64,000 nt of DNA from Syncephalis plumigaleata (lineage: Eukaryota > Zoopagomycota > Zoopagomycetes > Zoopagales > Piptocephalidaceae). A model generated the notes under the pieces. The model worked only from the letters and a program-made list of their open reading frames with translations, did not search any database and had not been told where the DNA came from. This document shows, one piece after another, positions 13,006-29,391 of this stretch (within the stretch, counting starts at the first letter, position 1; each line of letters opens with the position of its first letter). Position numbers and translations under genes: made by a program. The stretch is from NCBI GenBank assembly GCA_025201365.1, contig JAIXMF010000005.1, positions 496,001-560,000 on the forward strand. The letters run 5' to 3'.

Positions 13006-16000
13006 CTATTTCCTACTCTCGTTATTGCGTAACTGTGATGTACGCTCCTCAAAACTATGTCGTGCATGATAGGGTAGACCGAGTTCCTCTAATGGAATCT
13101 GACTCTGACCTCGATGATACAGGGATGTTGGTCGCTTGTTAGCTACTCGTGGTGGATTGGTAGTAGTAGCATTGTTGTTAGTAGTAGTAGTAGTAGTAGT
13201 AGTAGTGGCATTGTTGGTAGTGGCAGGCAATGCAGAGGTCGAATGTGACGCGGCATAACTCATGGATCGACGATGAGTGTTAGTGGGTCGTGTATGATAG
13301 CCGGTATCACTTTGATGTCCATTGTTATTGTCATTGGGCGGGAGATGAGTGGCGGACTGGCTGGAGATAGGTCCTCGCTTCTCCTTTAATAGAGTGGCAG
13401 CAGTTGGTAATGGTGGCGGTGTTGGACTACTCTCCTCTAATTGTTCTAGACTACCGTAGGATTGCAGTACAGCCTTAATATCACCTGTACGATTATTAAC
13501 AGACTAGTTGATAGAACAGAATACAAATAGGTTAGTAATCATAATACTATATGCTAATAGCAATAATAATAGTTACCTCTAATTGTTCAAGCGTCTGTTT
13601 AACTAGTGCATCGCTTTTCCTTAACTTTTTACGTAATTCGGTTGTCTCTTGTAAATGCTAAATAAACCATACGTTAATCAACATTATTCTTGATATCCTT
13701 CCACATCCATTCCTCAATGTTTACCTTCTCTTCTGCTCGACGTAGATTCTCCCGTGATTCCGTCAACTCTTGTTGTTTCTCTCGTAATTGATGTAGAATA
13801 TTATCAAGTGAACGCTGAATACCCTGCTGTTCATTGCTGATAGATGGATTCTTCGCAATAGCTTGACGAATCGCCTTGATCTCCTCGAGATAGTCACGAG
13901 CACCTTGTTGTATACGATCATTTCTTTCCTGTATAGAGATTACATGTCGTTCCAATGCACTAGAACAAAGAGTAATAATAATCAGCATCTAATTGATAAT
14001 CACGAGTGCTCAAGTACTTACTCTCGTTCATCGACTAATTCGGCCAGTTTATCACGAGCAGCCGTACGTTCACGTTTCAGTTTATCCTCTCGTTTGTGTA
14101 GACGCATTTGTAATTCTTTGACAAGATCATCCTAGTAATAGATAATAGATAGTCAGTAAAGAGAGTCAACTGCCACTATCTGATGATGCTTACCTTTGCA
14201 TCTATCTCTGAAGGTAGAGGTCGTTTCTTTAGTTCTTCCATTTCTTTATAGGTTGCATCCAATTCCTTATCCAGCAGATCGGTAGCCTCCTCCAGCTTGT
14301 TACAAATATCGGCCAACTCATCATTACGCATTAGGGCATCTTCCAATTGCTGCTGTAATTCTCGTTGCTGCTCATTACAATGATCGTGGTGCTGACTATT
14401 CGCACCAGTCTTTTGCTTTAGTAGTTTCAACTCGGCCTGAACTGATTTGAAATTATCGCTCAATTGATTTCGTTCATTGGCAATCTCCTTCACGGAAACC
14501 TTTAGCTGTTCAACTTGTTGTTCAGCCTAATAAATATCAAAGTAACAATGTTAATTATCATTCACATAAGCGTATTTCATATATGTATATGTATCTATTA
14601 CCGTGCCAAGTTTATAGGACAGCTCATCACGTTCCATGGTGGCTTGATTCAACTCATCTCGTGCTTCATCCAATATTGTACGATGACTTTGTTCAAGTTC
14701 TTGCAGTCTAGCACGTGTCTCCTCTCCTTCATGATTCAATAACTAATAATAATCATGTATTGATGAGCATCTACATTGTAAATCGACCATGATCTTCCGC
14801 CACCTACCTCATGTAGTTGCTCTATCGTTTCCTGCATCTCCTTTTGCTCATCGAGACTCACGCCCACCACCATTGCGTTGTCCTTGTCGCGTAACTCCAA
14901 GGTTAACTCGGCCACTTGATCACGTAGAAAACGATTCTCCTCCTCTAGCTTATCCACCATGCCCAATGCCTCTTGAGCTAGTTCGGCTTCTGCCTGACAC
15001 ACGGCGAGTGCTTCCTCCGATTCCCGTAACTCCCGTTCAAGATACTCTCGATTGGAAATCGAATCGTTCAACTCCTTCTGTAGGCATTCATTCTCGTAGC
15101 GTAACATGTCATGCTGACGCTGACGCCTTTCCTCCACCACATCATCTGCCCCCATATTGGCACGTAATTCCTGTAGTTCACGCCGTGTAATGGCTAGTTC
15201 CGCCTCCAATTCCTCTTGACGACGTACATCCTCGGAAGTACGATGGATAAGGGTGCACGATGTTGCCTTGCTATTGGATGTTGTCGCGATAGATGCGGTA
15301 TCATTCGATACGAGTTCCTGCTGCTGACGACGAAGTGTCTCCACCGCCCATCTCGCATCGACTAGTAGTTGTTTGTGTCGGTCCAACTCGGTTGTCAATT
15401 CATGGATCTTTATCCGATAGTTAACATTCTATAATCACATCTGTTAATTAGATAATCATGCATACACTAGTACATTCTATGTAATCATACCTCGCGTAAT
15501 GCATTCTGAACATCGGCTGGTCCCAATTCCGCTAGTAAATCTTCTAATTTATCAATCTTCAACTTTAAATTAAAGCATTCTTTTGTCTTTTCATCGAGTA
15601 ACTATTGAAATCATATTAGTATACCTATTTAGATATGATGCAATTACTACTATCATTGCACCATTGACGACACACTACCTTTTCCTGCTCTTTCAGTGTC
15701 ATTTGAGCTGCCTTCGTCTTTTGTACGGTTTGCGGCACGGGCGAGTTGGTAGTGGTACTTTGATTCTCATTGCCGGCCGTCCATCCAAATATGCTACCCG
15801 CATGTGTCGACTTCATAAACGATGGCGTTGCCGGCACTCCCGTGAGTACAGTCATATTGGCAGGTGCCGGGGTTTGAGGCATATTGCCTGTGCACTCGTC
15901 GCTTCACTCGAATGATGCCCCCCTCTAGTGGTCATTGTGATTGCCGTGTCAGTGTCACCTGTTATCGATGAAAGATACTTGTCGTCATTCGATGAAGGCG

Positions 16001-16649
16001 GCCTGTAATGTACACTACTCTCGCCGTCGTATTCTAGATCGTGAAAATGACGAGGTAATCGAGCGTAGTTCGGCAACGATGGCCCACCCGGTGTCTGCTC
16101 GATTCCCGTGTTACCCTCCGTGAACAGACCGCTATTTCTATTGACACGACCTGCACCCGATGTTGTTGGTGTTCTATCACCGTCACGATATAGGTTGGAT
16201 CGAGTAGGTGCTGCTGCTGCTGCTGTTGCTGGTGGCGTATTATTAGCACTACGTGAACTGAATATTTCCGCTAATATATTTCTTTGCGAGTTGTCGTTGG
16301 AAGTAATAGGCGGTGTAGTCGTGGAATGACGAGTATTCTGGTCAAACTTATCAATAGCCGTAGATCTCGTTGTACCTCGAACAGAACTAGGATCATGAGA
16401 CGATAAGGGACGTGCTACAGAAGGAGAATAGTCGCCATGCGTTGAATGAATAGTGAATTCAGCGGGATCAAAGAAGGAAGGTGCCTGGGCTGACATGTCA
16501 ACTGGTCGTCGTCGTCGTTCCGAGTAGTCCGAGTAGTCAACCGGTGGCGTTGTTGTTGTGCTAGTAGAGATTGGCTGTTGCTTGGCTGTTGCTCCCGTTG
16601 TTGTGCCCATTGCTATTATTGAGTGTTTTCGATCATATTGACGACTCAT
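13006..16649 (-). CDS. Centrosomin/Mto1-Pcp1-like coiled-coil protein with CM1 motif
   Basis: Proteins with a CM1 motif recruit and activate gamma-tubulin complexes at spindle pole bodies or cytoplasmic MTOCs. The ATG at 16649 opens about 250 residues of Ser/Thr/Pro/Asn-rich disordered sequence. The CM1 motif spans an intron at about 15610-15680: MTLKEQEK, then LLDEKTKECFNLKLKIDKL, then EDLLAELGPADVQNALRE. This is the order seen in centrosomin, Mto1 and Pcp1 N-termini. The rest, about 13500-15400, is nearly continuous coiled coil rich in Glu, Gln, Leu and Arg over several exons. The C-terminal exon has a Thr/Asn low-complexity run and a basic end (NNESRK). Near 15885 the frame shifts by one base between HHSSEATSAQA and MPQTPAPANM, upstream of CM1, which may be a sequencing loss. 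Identification rests on CM1; which MTOC it serves is unknown. Confidence 0.8.
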
Positions 16650-17148
16650 GGTCCTTTAAATAGGAGAAAGTTGCTACAGCGCTAGATACGACTAAAGTAA
16701 GAATAAGTAGCGGACAAGAAGAAACAATAAGGGAAGTAAGCGTAAGATGATAAATGGCTTGTCTACAACAACGCGTGCTGCGGGCAAGTTATTATGCATA
16801 TTTAACGTGGTCATGTTTCACCATTCAGGTAACGAGCTATTATTTTAGATCGCGTTCACATTGATGCCTCCTAACCATTTATCATTTGAGGATATCTACA
16901 AATATATCCTATTAATTCAATATTAATAGTACATAGTATTGCGTATGCTAGACGTAATAGATATGCTCGTATAACATCATAATGAAGCGATCTGCCAAAT
17001 AAAAGCATATTCTACTTAAGGCAAATTAAAAGTCAATAATAGGGAATGATCAATCATTTATTACAGCGATACGTCATTCCATCGCTCATCTCTTTCCTCA
17101 ACTATCTCTTTCTCTCTTCCCTTCTGTCTAATCTCATTCCAAATCACT
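16650..17148. promoter_or_regulatory. Divergent 5' region of the centrosomin-like gene and RPN11
   Basis: This 499 bp separates two head-to-head start codons and must carry both promoters. It contains a CT-rich stretch at 17085-17135 directly before the RPN11 ATG, of the kind seen near fungal transcription starts. No clear TGGCAAA-type proteasome (Rpn4-like PACE) element was recognised. Confidence 0.5.
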
Positions 17149-18357
<1,209 letters not shown>

Positions 18358-18558
18358 ATGCAATACACCGAATAAATGAGATGCATTATCCATTGAATTA
18401 TACATAGTAATGTGTAGATTATGATGTTGACATATATTTATTATTATGATAAAGTATAATACATTGATGCAGAAAATAAGGTGGATAGATGAATTGTGCG
18501 TATTTGTGCCTGTTTGTGTGTGTGTGCGTATATACGTGTGCTATACAACACAATATGA

Positions 18559-19917
18559 TTATCGTCGTCGTTTACGTGATTTATCCTCGTATTCTTCATT
18601 GGAGACTCGACCACTTACTGGAGATGATGAAGATGATGGTGATGAAGATGAAGATGAAGAGGATGATGCAGGTGATGCAGGTCGAGTTGTAGTCCGTGAA
18701 CGTGGAGGTGCACGAGTTCGACGTGTACTTGTAGTTGTTGAAGTGCTCGCATTACCTGATGCATTATTGTTATTGTTGCTGCTAGTTGTAGTAGATGCTC
18801 GACTAGCAGTAGTCCGACCTCGACTACGTGGTGTTGCACGAGCTGTACTACTACCAGTACTGGTTGTTGCAGCTGCTGTAGATTTAGACTGATAGGATTT
18901 CTCGCGTCTCATAGTCAAGTAACTGTGATTATTATTATCAATGAATATGAGATTAGTCAAACGATTTATATCCTAGGTGATGATGATAATATTGATAAAT
19001 AGCTCACCTAGCCATTAATTGTTCTTCCTCTTGTTGTAACGATGGTAAACGACCAAGACCCACTTGACTTCTTAGCTGATCCACCGATTCTAATAAATGA
19101 TTAATGGATTGTTCATTTATATGTATATATATATATATATGTATGTACGCTACCTTTGAGTGATTCATGCTGTTCAGTGCGTATTTGTCGCACTGAATGC
19201 TCTAGTTGATCTCGTTCCTGTGTCAATTGCTGATGAAGTTTATTCATTTGTTCAGTTTCTTCCTGAATCTGTTGTAGTAAACGGAGTGCAGCCATCTTTT
19301 GATGTTTAAGCCGAGACTGTTGCTCTTCCGTATTAAGCACTTGTTCTCGTACGATATTCAATGCTCGTTGCTGTTCTAAGTACGTTTGTCGAGCTATTTC
19401 CAACTGACCCTGTTGTTCTCTATATAATGTCAAATGAGTAATAATGATACAAATTATTACAAATGTTCATTAATAATTACCGTAGTTGTACCAGGATCGA
19501 CCATGATGATGGCTGTTGCTTGTCTATTGATATCGTCGTCGTTGCGACTTGTTTAACATCACCTGACGACTGTTGATGTGACGACAATGTATTGCTACTG
19601 GAGAATACGAGACAACAACAATAGCAACATTGTTATTATTTATGACAATGATGTTGCTAGTAATAATAGTCCACATATCCATCCATCCATCCCCCAAGTA
19701 ACGTGTACATGTCGAACAACATGCACAAATCTATAGTGTATAGCGTCTACATTGATTACTAAATCACTTACCGACTAGGGTGGCTAATAGAGGACGCTTC
19801 CTCCATATGATTAACAGGTGGTGTGGAGTGTACGGTGGTGGAGTGCGAGTCTACCGCCGTCACAGAAGTGGTCGTCCTCTTCCGAATAATGGATGACGTG
19901 CTATTCGATTGTTCCAT
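18559..19917 (-). CDS. Coiled-coil protein with Ser/Thr/Arg-rich basic tail; family not recognised
   Basis: The ATG at 19917 (MEQSNSTSSIIRKR) opens a Ser/Thr-rich N-terminus. An exon at about 19155-19420 is almost pure coiled coil (LEIARQTYLEQQRALNIVRE and onward, rich in Gln/Glu). A short exon reads VDQLRSQVGLGRLPSLQQEE. The last exon, 18559-18920, is low complexity: Ser/Thr/Asn/Arg repeats, a run of about 18 Ser broken by Pro, then an acidic patch and a terminal KSRKRRR that could be a nuclear signal. Introns are short, and one carries an (AT)n tract near 19125-19140. Total length is about 300 residues. The coiled coil plus basic tail suggests a nuclear or cytoskeletal scaffold, but I see no diagnostic domain and assign no function. 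Confidence 0.65.
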
Positions 19918-20349
19918 CGCTTAAATACAAGCCAATGTTCTATTTATTACGCAGGATATTCAACTGACAATGTGAATCGTGTTTATGCAATGATAGGATA
20001 GTCAATACTGCATCAGTGATACTGTTTAATATACCCGTAAGTAGATGGAAATGGATTAAACAGCAGTAAGGAAGAAACAATTTGATTGATTAAAATTAAT
20101 CATGTGTGTGATCAACATACAGTGTTTTTCCATCCATTTTGCGCATTTATCCTTTAACATTTGCTGTTTATTAATAAATAGATTAACACAATTGTTAACA
20201 CCATTAGACATAGAAATGCCAATTGATACAGTATAATAATAATAACAATTCAGTATTAGTAATGGATCATTTATTGATAGTGATAACTATCATCATCAAT
20301 TCTATAAGGTAGACGATACAAGTGTACGAGTATAGTTGGATATTGCCAT
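19918..20349. other. 5' flank of the coiled-coil gene, no gene seen
   Basis: AT-rich sequence upstream of the minus-strand start at 19917. I see no conserved protein, RNA gene or long repeat in it. Confidence 0.5.
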
Positions 20350-20579
20350 GTCATGTACTTACAAGTATTATTGATTATCGTGTATGGAATCGGGATATGG
20401 CTGCATGTCTGAACTTCATTCAGATTATTTTCAGTCTTCGTGAGGGCAAGGGTGCTCCAACACAATTCCGACGACGTGCCGTTCCTTCTAAGCGTTCAAA
20501 GAGAGGAGGACAAGGACAACGGGGGTCCAAACAACGAAAATCAAATTAACCGTGGAGTTATCGCTGCCACACCACAAAA
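20350..20579 (+). CDS. Possible small basic coding segment, unrecognised
   Basis: An acceptor-like site (ATTATTTTCAG, ending about 20435) precedes an open stretch encoding LREGKGAPTQFRRRAVPSKR and then a Gly/Gln/Lys/Arg-rich sequence, with a GTAAGT donor-like site at about 20581. Basic, Gly-rich composition resembles a ribosomal or RNA-binding protein. The frame closes after about 35 residues, and a plausible continuation (NQINRGVIAATPQNT) lies in another frame after a G run. An upstream ATG at 20350 with a GTATTA donor could supply the start. No homologue is recognised. This may be an exon of a small gene or chance. Confidence 0.25.
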
Positions 20580-20852
20580 TACGTAAGTGTTATTATAATA
20601 TTATTTATTCGTAACAACAAATGGCTAACTGCGCAAATTGGATGGAAAAAGTCTGTACACACATCGCTTGATTAGTGACACTTTTCTTTTATTCACTTTT
20701 ACGCATTACTTCCATACAAACACTATTCTCCTCCACCATGTGGCTTCAAAGTTTGTATCACCGAGGCAGTATGTCCTTGGTACAGTATCGACAAGTAAGT
20801 ATATGAATATACGAGTGAATAGAACGTGTTGATCATTATGCTTACCATTATT

Positions 20853-21328
20853 ATGATTAGTTCGATCACGCGTTTCTTTAGCGCGCTTAGTGCCTCACCT
20901 GTCACGTCAACACTATTGGCCTCGATGAGAAGAGACCGTTCCAGTACTGCGTGGTCAATGAGTAATTCACAATTACTAGGTATGGAACGTGTATCCTCGT
21001 TATCCTCGTCATTACTCTCAAGAAGTAGTATGCCATTCTCAGCTGAGCAGCGACGTGGTGTTAAGAAATAAAAACACACAAGGGAACAGCGAAACGGTAA
21101 GTTAAATGGTAGATAGCGTAGAATACCATTAATGAACAACAATGATACTCGCTTAATAGATGGAGACGTACTGGATCACAACATAGTACTAACTGGAAGC
21201 GTGGACAATGCGGTAAACGCCATTTGAATCATGGCATGGGTGCTACGCGTATTCGAACACTTCGAGGCACTGTTCTTGCTAATAAGACACAATCTACGCT
21301 ATTACGTCGTTTATTACCATTTGCTTAA
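20853..21328 (+). CDS. Mitochondrial large-subunit ribosomal protein bL35m
   Basis: bL35m is a small basic protein of the mitochondrial 54S subunit. Exon 1 (20853-21096) starts MISSITRFFSALSAS and encodes a Ser/Arg-rich, largely acid-poor mitochondrial targeting sequence of about 60 residues. The mature part begins RGVKK then KTHKGTAKR, the classic start of bL35. Exon 2 (21160-21328) gives WRRTGSQHS, CGKRHLNHGM and ends in the family signature LLRRLLPFA. Exon 1 is 244 nt, but the splice phase needs 2 mod 3, so one base is absent. It falls in the A-rich run near 21068-21075, just where the frame would otherwise end before KTHKG. The antisense strand of exon 1 is open and acidic, but that is a shadow. 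Confidence 0.85.
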
Positions 21329-21666
21329 GCATATTACTATATACATATATATATAAAGTAGATTGAATTCACTCTATTGATAAAAAGCACTATTTACTAG
21401 CATGATAAGCCATAGTAGAATGTCTAATAAATATACGTACGTAATTTACTACTAATGTTTAATGCTAAAAAAGGAATGGCACGATCCTTTGACATAAGCG
21501 AATGAAATTCATCGATTCGAGTGGCGCCACCACTGTTACCATCATCACTGCCATCATCATTCGCATCTATATTATGTGAGGTAACAAGTAGAACTTTCCT
21601 CTTACTTTATCGCTTCATTTTATTATTATTGTAATAATTCGTTATCCATATCTAGCGTGCAACACA
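21329..21666. other. Spacer between bL35m and ERG26
   Basis: This 338 bp between two plus-strand genes holds the bL35m 3' end (TATATATATAAA near 21345) and the ERG26 promoter. Nothing else was recognised. Confidence 0.5.
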
Positions 21667-22880
21667 ATGACTGTAAGTAGTGCCCTATTGGCATGCCGTT
21701 GCTCATACTTATTGTCATACTAGCAAGAAGAAACTTACTTGGTCGTGGGTGGAGACGGCTTCCTAGGGCGTCACATTGTAGACGCGCTTGTTGCTAGGAA
21801 CGAACAGAATATACGTGTATTCGACTTGAGACAAACGGTAGCGAAACCACCCGTCAACGTGGAATACTTTCTTGGCGACATTCGACGTCAGCAAGATGTT
21901 GAACAAGCGGTTAACGGTGCCACCATTGTTATTCACACTGCCTCCGCCATATTTGCAGGTAATCCCGCACTAATGCGAGAGGTCAACGTGGAAGGTACGC
22001 GTAACATTATAGCAGCTTGTCAAAAGTTCTCGGTAAAGAAGCTAGTTTACACGAGTACATGTTCGGCCGTGTTCACCACCGATGGCTCTTTCAACGCTAA
22101 TGAAACAAAACCCTATCCCGACACACCAGTAGATAAATATACAGAGACAAAGGTGGCGTAATATTCTTGCTTGCTAGACAATCGGCAAACTAACACATCG
22201 TCACTTAGGTGGAGAGCGAGAAACTAGTACTGAATGCCAATGGAAAGCACGGGCTCGTCACTTGTTCACTTCGACCATCGGGCATATTCGGTCCACAGGA
22301 TCGTCTTCTACTACCACGCATGCTAGATGTGGGTCGCACTTTTCAACGACATTTCCAAGTGGGCGACAACACGGCATTGGCCGATTTCACCTATGTCGGT
22401 AATGTGGCCGATGCTCATTTACTAGCTGCCGATAAACTTGACAACCCAAAGGTGCAAGGCGAGGTAAGCGCGTGTATCGCAACTGATATAACATCAACCC
22501 TATGACTAATTGTCAACGGATGAACGGGTTAGATCTTCAATATTACCAATGGTCAACCGTTACCGTTCTGGGATTTTGCACAGCGTGTATGGGCAGTAGC
22601 AAATCTAGAGCGTGGCTTTGTACTAGTGCTCCCCGCGTGGTTAGCATTGTTTCTAGCGACAATTGTGGATTTCTTCTGTTTCCTACTGCGTCCCATTAAG
22701 GAGTTGGATCCCAACTTGTCGCGATTTAAGATCAAACTAGCGGTGGCACATCGTTATTACGACATCTCCAAAGCACGCAAGTTGCTCGACTACGAACCGC
22801 AGATTGATCTTGATGAAGGTATCAAGCGTGGTGTTGAATGGATCTTGAAGCAAGAGGAGCAATCCAAGAAGGATGTATGA
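21667..22880 (+). CDS. ERG26: Sterol-4-alpha-carboxylate 3-dehydrogenase, decarboxylating (Erg26/NSDHL type)
   Basis: This ER enzyme oxidises the 3-hydroxyl of 4-alpha-carboxysterols with NAD(P)+, coupled to C4 decarboxylation in ergosterol synthesis. Four exons (21667-21672, 21724-22152, 22209-22463, 22533-22880) sum to 1038 nt or 345 residues, normal for the family. It is an extended short-chain dehydrogenase: Rossmann motif VVGGDGFLGRHIVDAL near the N-terminus, an Asp at the end of beta-2 (RVFDLRQ), catalytic Tyr-X3-Lys in KYTETK at the exon 2 end, then LRPSGIFGPQDRLLLPRML and DFTYVGNVADAHLLA. A hydrophobic segment in the last exon (LPAWLALFLATIVDFFCFLL) fits membrane attachment. The first exon codes only Met-Thr. 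All frames join cleanly. Confidence 0.93.
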
Positions 22881-23460
22881 TTGATTAATTTGCTATTAAA
22901 TTTTGACATATACAAATAATGTAGAGCATGTATTAAATGGAATTGTTCTAATATCAAGTTAAAACACGTGAATCTAAATTAGTGTAAAGCATGGTTGTTA
23001 GCGAGTATTACAACCAATATTATCATTATGACATTGCTAAAACAAATATACACCACGTGGTCATTCTAAGAGGAGATAAAAAATGAGTTTCCTTCTAATC
23101 TCAGATAGATCGTGTTGATTGTGATACTCTAGTAGTATGGTATAATATCAAATTCAATAATGCAACAGTCGGCACTACTTATTTTCCTTTTTCTTTTATA
23201 TCTCTTTTGGAAGAGATTTGGATGTACGCTATATAGGATTGACTAATAGGGGAAAGTATTGACTTCATTATGCCGAATATCATAAGAAAAAAAAGTTACA
23301 TTGGGCAGTTTTATTTTTTCCAACATGATACGCAGATTGCAGATTGCTTAGCTATAAAAAGCACGTTCATGTAATGGTAGCATTAACCTCATTACTTCAA
23401 CTCGTACACGCTACTTTTCTATCTACTTTTCAAGTTATATTACGATACTAAATTCTTACT
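22881..23460. promoter_or_regulatory. 5' region of the secreted-protein gene
   Basis: This 580 bp holds the ERG26 3' end and the upstream region of the next gene. It contains two CACGTG cores (about 22965 and the 8-bp palindrome CCACGTGG near 23053), a TATAAAAA box at about 23352-23359 and a CT-rich stretch just before the ATG at 23461. A TATA box about 105 bp upstream suggests a regulated gene. Confidence 0.45.
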
Positions 23461-24408
23461 ATGATCTCCAAGGGACAATTGATGATTAGCGTGGCCATTT
23501 CCGCCATTCTCCTATCCACTGCCGATGCTATGACGTTTCTTGGATCGCCTTTCGATCAAATCAACGCCCTCGGACAACCTGGACTCATTGTCAAGAGACA
23601 AGTCAAGGAGATTGGTACCGTCATTTATGGAGAAGGTTTGATCAATGGGCTTTCCTACGACGTTATATGCGATAGAAATCCACGGCAAAACAGCAATAAT
23701 AATATTATAAAGTACTACGATGTAAGGAATGCTGCGCTAAATCAATGAATATCATCATCGCCAGCTAATACGAATAACTTCACTAGACTGTCTTTAAGGT
23801 AGAAGGGGAGCAATCCATCATGAAAGGAATTCAATATCCGTTTCAAGGCTTTGGTCGTAAACTCACTCATGATGGAAATGTTTGTTGGCTAGTGCATTAC
23901 CGGTGCAGCAAAACCATTAAAGACCGTTTGGCCGAGATTGCAAGCATACCAATTGGTACCACCGAGGCTGAGAAGCAGGCTGCTCACCAGGAGAAGATCA
24001 AGCAAGTAAACGAGGTATTAGTACCACTACAAAACTGTATGTATCCTTATATAATTTTGCTCTTTCTTACCAATTATGCTAATCTACATCTACACAGTCA
24101 TTAAGGAGTAGTAGCCAGACAGGATGGTTGTATCAAGGAAAGATTTCAAGTAAGTCGATTTGTTAATGCATAGTTTTATGCTAATTAACTATGGATACGT
24201 TGTAGACATTTGCGCCAATAATGACGGTCAATTCGTTTTGAGGAACTTTGATAATGCAGTGGATATGATGACCTCGAGACTTCCAACCAATGTACTAAAG
24301 GAGAAGTATACGAATATTCTAAAGGATACGCTCATGTATATGTCTAGCATATTCCAAGCAAACAACGACAGGAACACCATAAAGCCGCTTCCAACTCTAC
24401 AGCAGTAA
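23461..24408 (+). CDS. Small secreted protein, family not recognised
   Basis: The ATG at 23461 begins a clear signal peptide: a Lys, then ISVAISAILLSTADA, with likely cleavage after ADA or AMT. A dibasic KR site follows near residue 40 (LIVKRQ), which could be a Kex2-like cut. Exon 1 is 23461-23721, exon 2 is 23799-24036 and the last exon is 24206-24408. Mature sequence has Cys in DVICDRN, NVCWLVHYRC, QDGCIKE and DICANND, suggesting disulfides. It has helical segments such as IKDRLAEIASIPIG and VLKEKYTNILKDTLMYMSSI. The join through the small exon at about 24109-24149 is out of phase by one base with the last exon under the splice sites I can see, so that part is uncertain. Total is about 230 residues. 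No enzyme motif was seen; an extracellular or wall protein is likely. Confidence 0.65.
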
Positions 24409-24764
24409 TGGGACAAAATGTCTTGTTGTTGATCATAGCAACAACTCGTAATACAGATGTTGCTTTCTTGTCCACCTTTCATGTGAAACTACCTTGATTG
24501 ACTGACTCGCGATTATACACTAAAATAAAGTATTATCGTTTATGATTTACATACAAATACATCATAAATGTTTGGCTTAAATGGACTATCTATCGAGCTA
24601 AGATTGTACTAGCTTTGTACTTGTAATTGGCAATTGTCAGTATCACATCGGTTATGTAGATATTTCAAGGGGATTTGTTACAAAATAAAAACACACCCAT
24701 TTCATTCTATTCACTTTTTTGAATACTACTACTATTTTTATTTCTTGTTCATTCGTCTTCAATT
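24409..24764. other. Spacer between the secreted-protein gene and the parvulin gene
   Basis: This 356 bp is AT-rich and holds a polyadenylation-type AATAAA near 24523 and a pyrimidine-rich stretch before the parvulin ATG. No gene was seen. Confidence 0.5.
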
Positions 24765-25574
24765 ATGGGTAAAAAGAACGCAGCTAGTTGTAGCAAGAAG
24801 AAGGCAAAGGACGGTAAGTACAATATATATATATAAATAAATGAATATAGTCACCTAATAAGCTAAATAATCATTCAGCCGAGGAAGGATCGTCAAAGTC
24901 AGCTGGTGAATTGAAGGCTGCCACTCAAGTCAAGGTAGTTATTACTAGCGCAACAACATATAACAAAGTAATTAGCCAGTATACTAATACTACTACGCTA
25001 GGTGAGGCATATTCTATGCGAGAAGCACGGTAAAGTAAGTATTCTATTATTGAACACGTTAATGTCATAGTAAGTTAACTATGTTGTAATCATAGGTTAT
25101 GGAAGCCAGGCAATTATTACAAGATGGCAACCGATTTGATCAGGTATAATTGATTAGATGATGTTAGTAACAAGTCAATTTATTATTAACTATGCTTGAT
25201 TATTATCATCGCGTAATTCATTGTATCATAGGTGGCCGAAAAGTATTCTGAAGGTAAATGAGTATGAGGATGCATATATCTAATGGATGATATACGACTA
25301 ATGTATATATGTACATTGTCATTCATAATGAATACAGATAAAGCTAGATCAGGTGGTAAGCAATATAATGAATATCAATGAAGTATGTATTCTATCGCTT
25401 AACGATGCTATTACAGGCAGTCTAGGTTGGATGCAACGCGGTTCAATGGTGGGTCCATTCCAGGAGGCGGCTTTTCAACTACAACCAAGCTCATGCGGTG
25501 CTCCTATTTACACTGATCCACCGATCAAGACCAAGTTCGGCTATCATATCATTATGGTGGAGGATCGTAAATAA
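24765..25574 (+). CDS. Parvulin peptidyl-prolyl cis-trans isomerase, Par14/PIN4 type
   Basis: Par14-type parvulins catalyse prolyl isomerisation and act in ribosome biogenesis and chromatin. The ATG at 24765 opens a Lys/Ser-rich nucleic-acid-binding tail ([16 protein letters not shown]). The parvulin domain is spread over several short exons: [11 protein letters not shown], then [16 protein letters not shown], then VAEKYSE, then DKARSG, then [20 protein letters not shown], and finally [14 protein letters not shown]. The order and spacing match human PIN4 almost block by block, including the absence of a WW domain. Length is about 125 residues, as expected. Introns are 50-110 nt. It ends 370 bp from the 3' end of SNF1, which converges on it. 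Confidence 0.93.
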
Positions 25575-25944
25575 ATCGCGATTATTACTCCTATTTGTTT
25601 ATCAAATAGTAACCCTAATCATTCAACATATAACCCAATAAACATGATGAGATTTGCCAATTATAGTGGTAGAACACAAAATACTAAATGCAAGTATATA
25701 TTTTAAATCAAAACAAAATAATGCAAACTGAGTCGTGGTTGTTGATCATCGGTATATAGAAAAAAGAATACTTGAGACAAATAAAAATAAAATAAAATAA
25801 AAGTTGGAAGAAATCAAATAAGATAATCTACTCTATCGAAAAAAGAAGGATGAGAAGAAGAAATGGAGGAAAAAGACGAGGTTAGGGTTGACAGTAGTCG
25901 CATTCTTTACACATTAATTACTACTACTACTACTATTACTACTA
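25575..25944. other. Convergent 3' region between parvulin and SNF1
   Basis: AT-rich sequence with AATAAA-like signals near 25639, 25780 and 25790 and a (TAC/ACT)n tract at 25918-25945. No gene was seen. Confidence 0.5.

Positions 25945-29391
<3,447 letters not shown>

Noticed and set aside
18615-18839. His/Leu-rich minus-strand frame
   Set aside because: It is a frame-shifted reading of the Ser/Thr/Asn-rich tail of the coiled-coil gene.
20860-21142. Acidic minus-strand open frame resembling a real exon (ESNDEDNEDTRSIPSN)
   Set aside because: It is the antisense of the Ser/Leu/Arg-rich bL35m presequence, which leads directly into the conserved KTHKGTAKR block on the plus strand.
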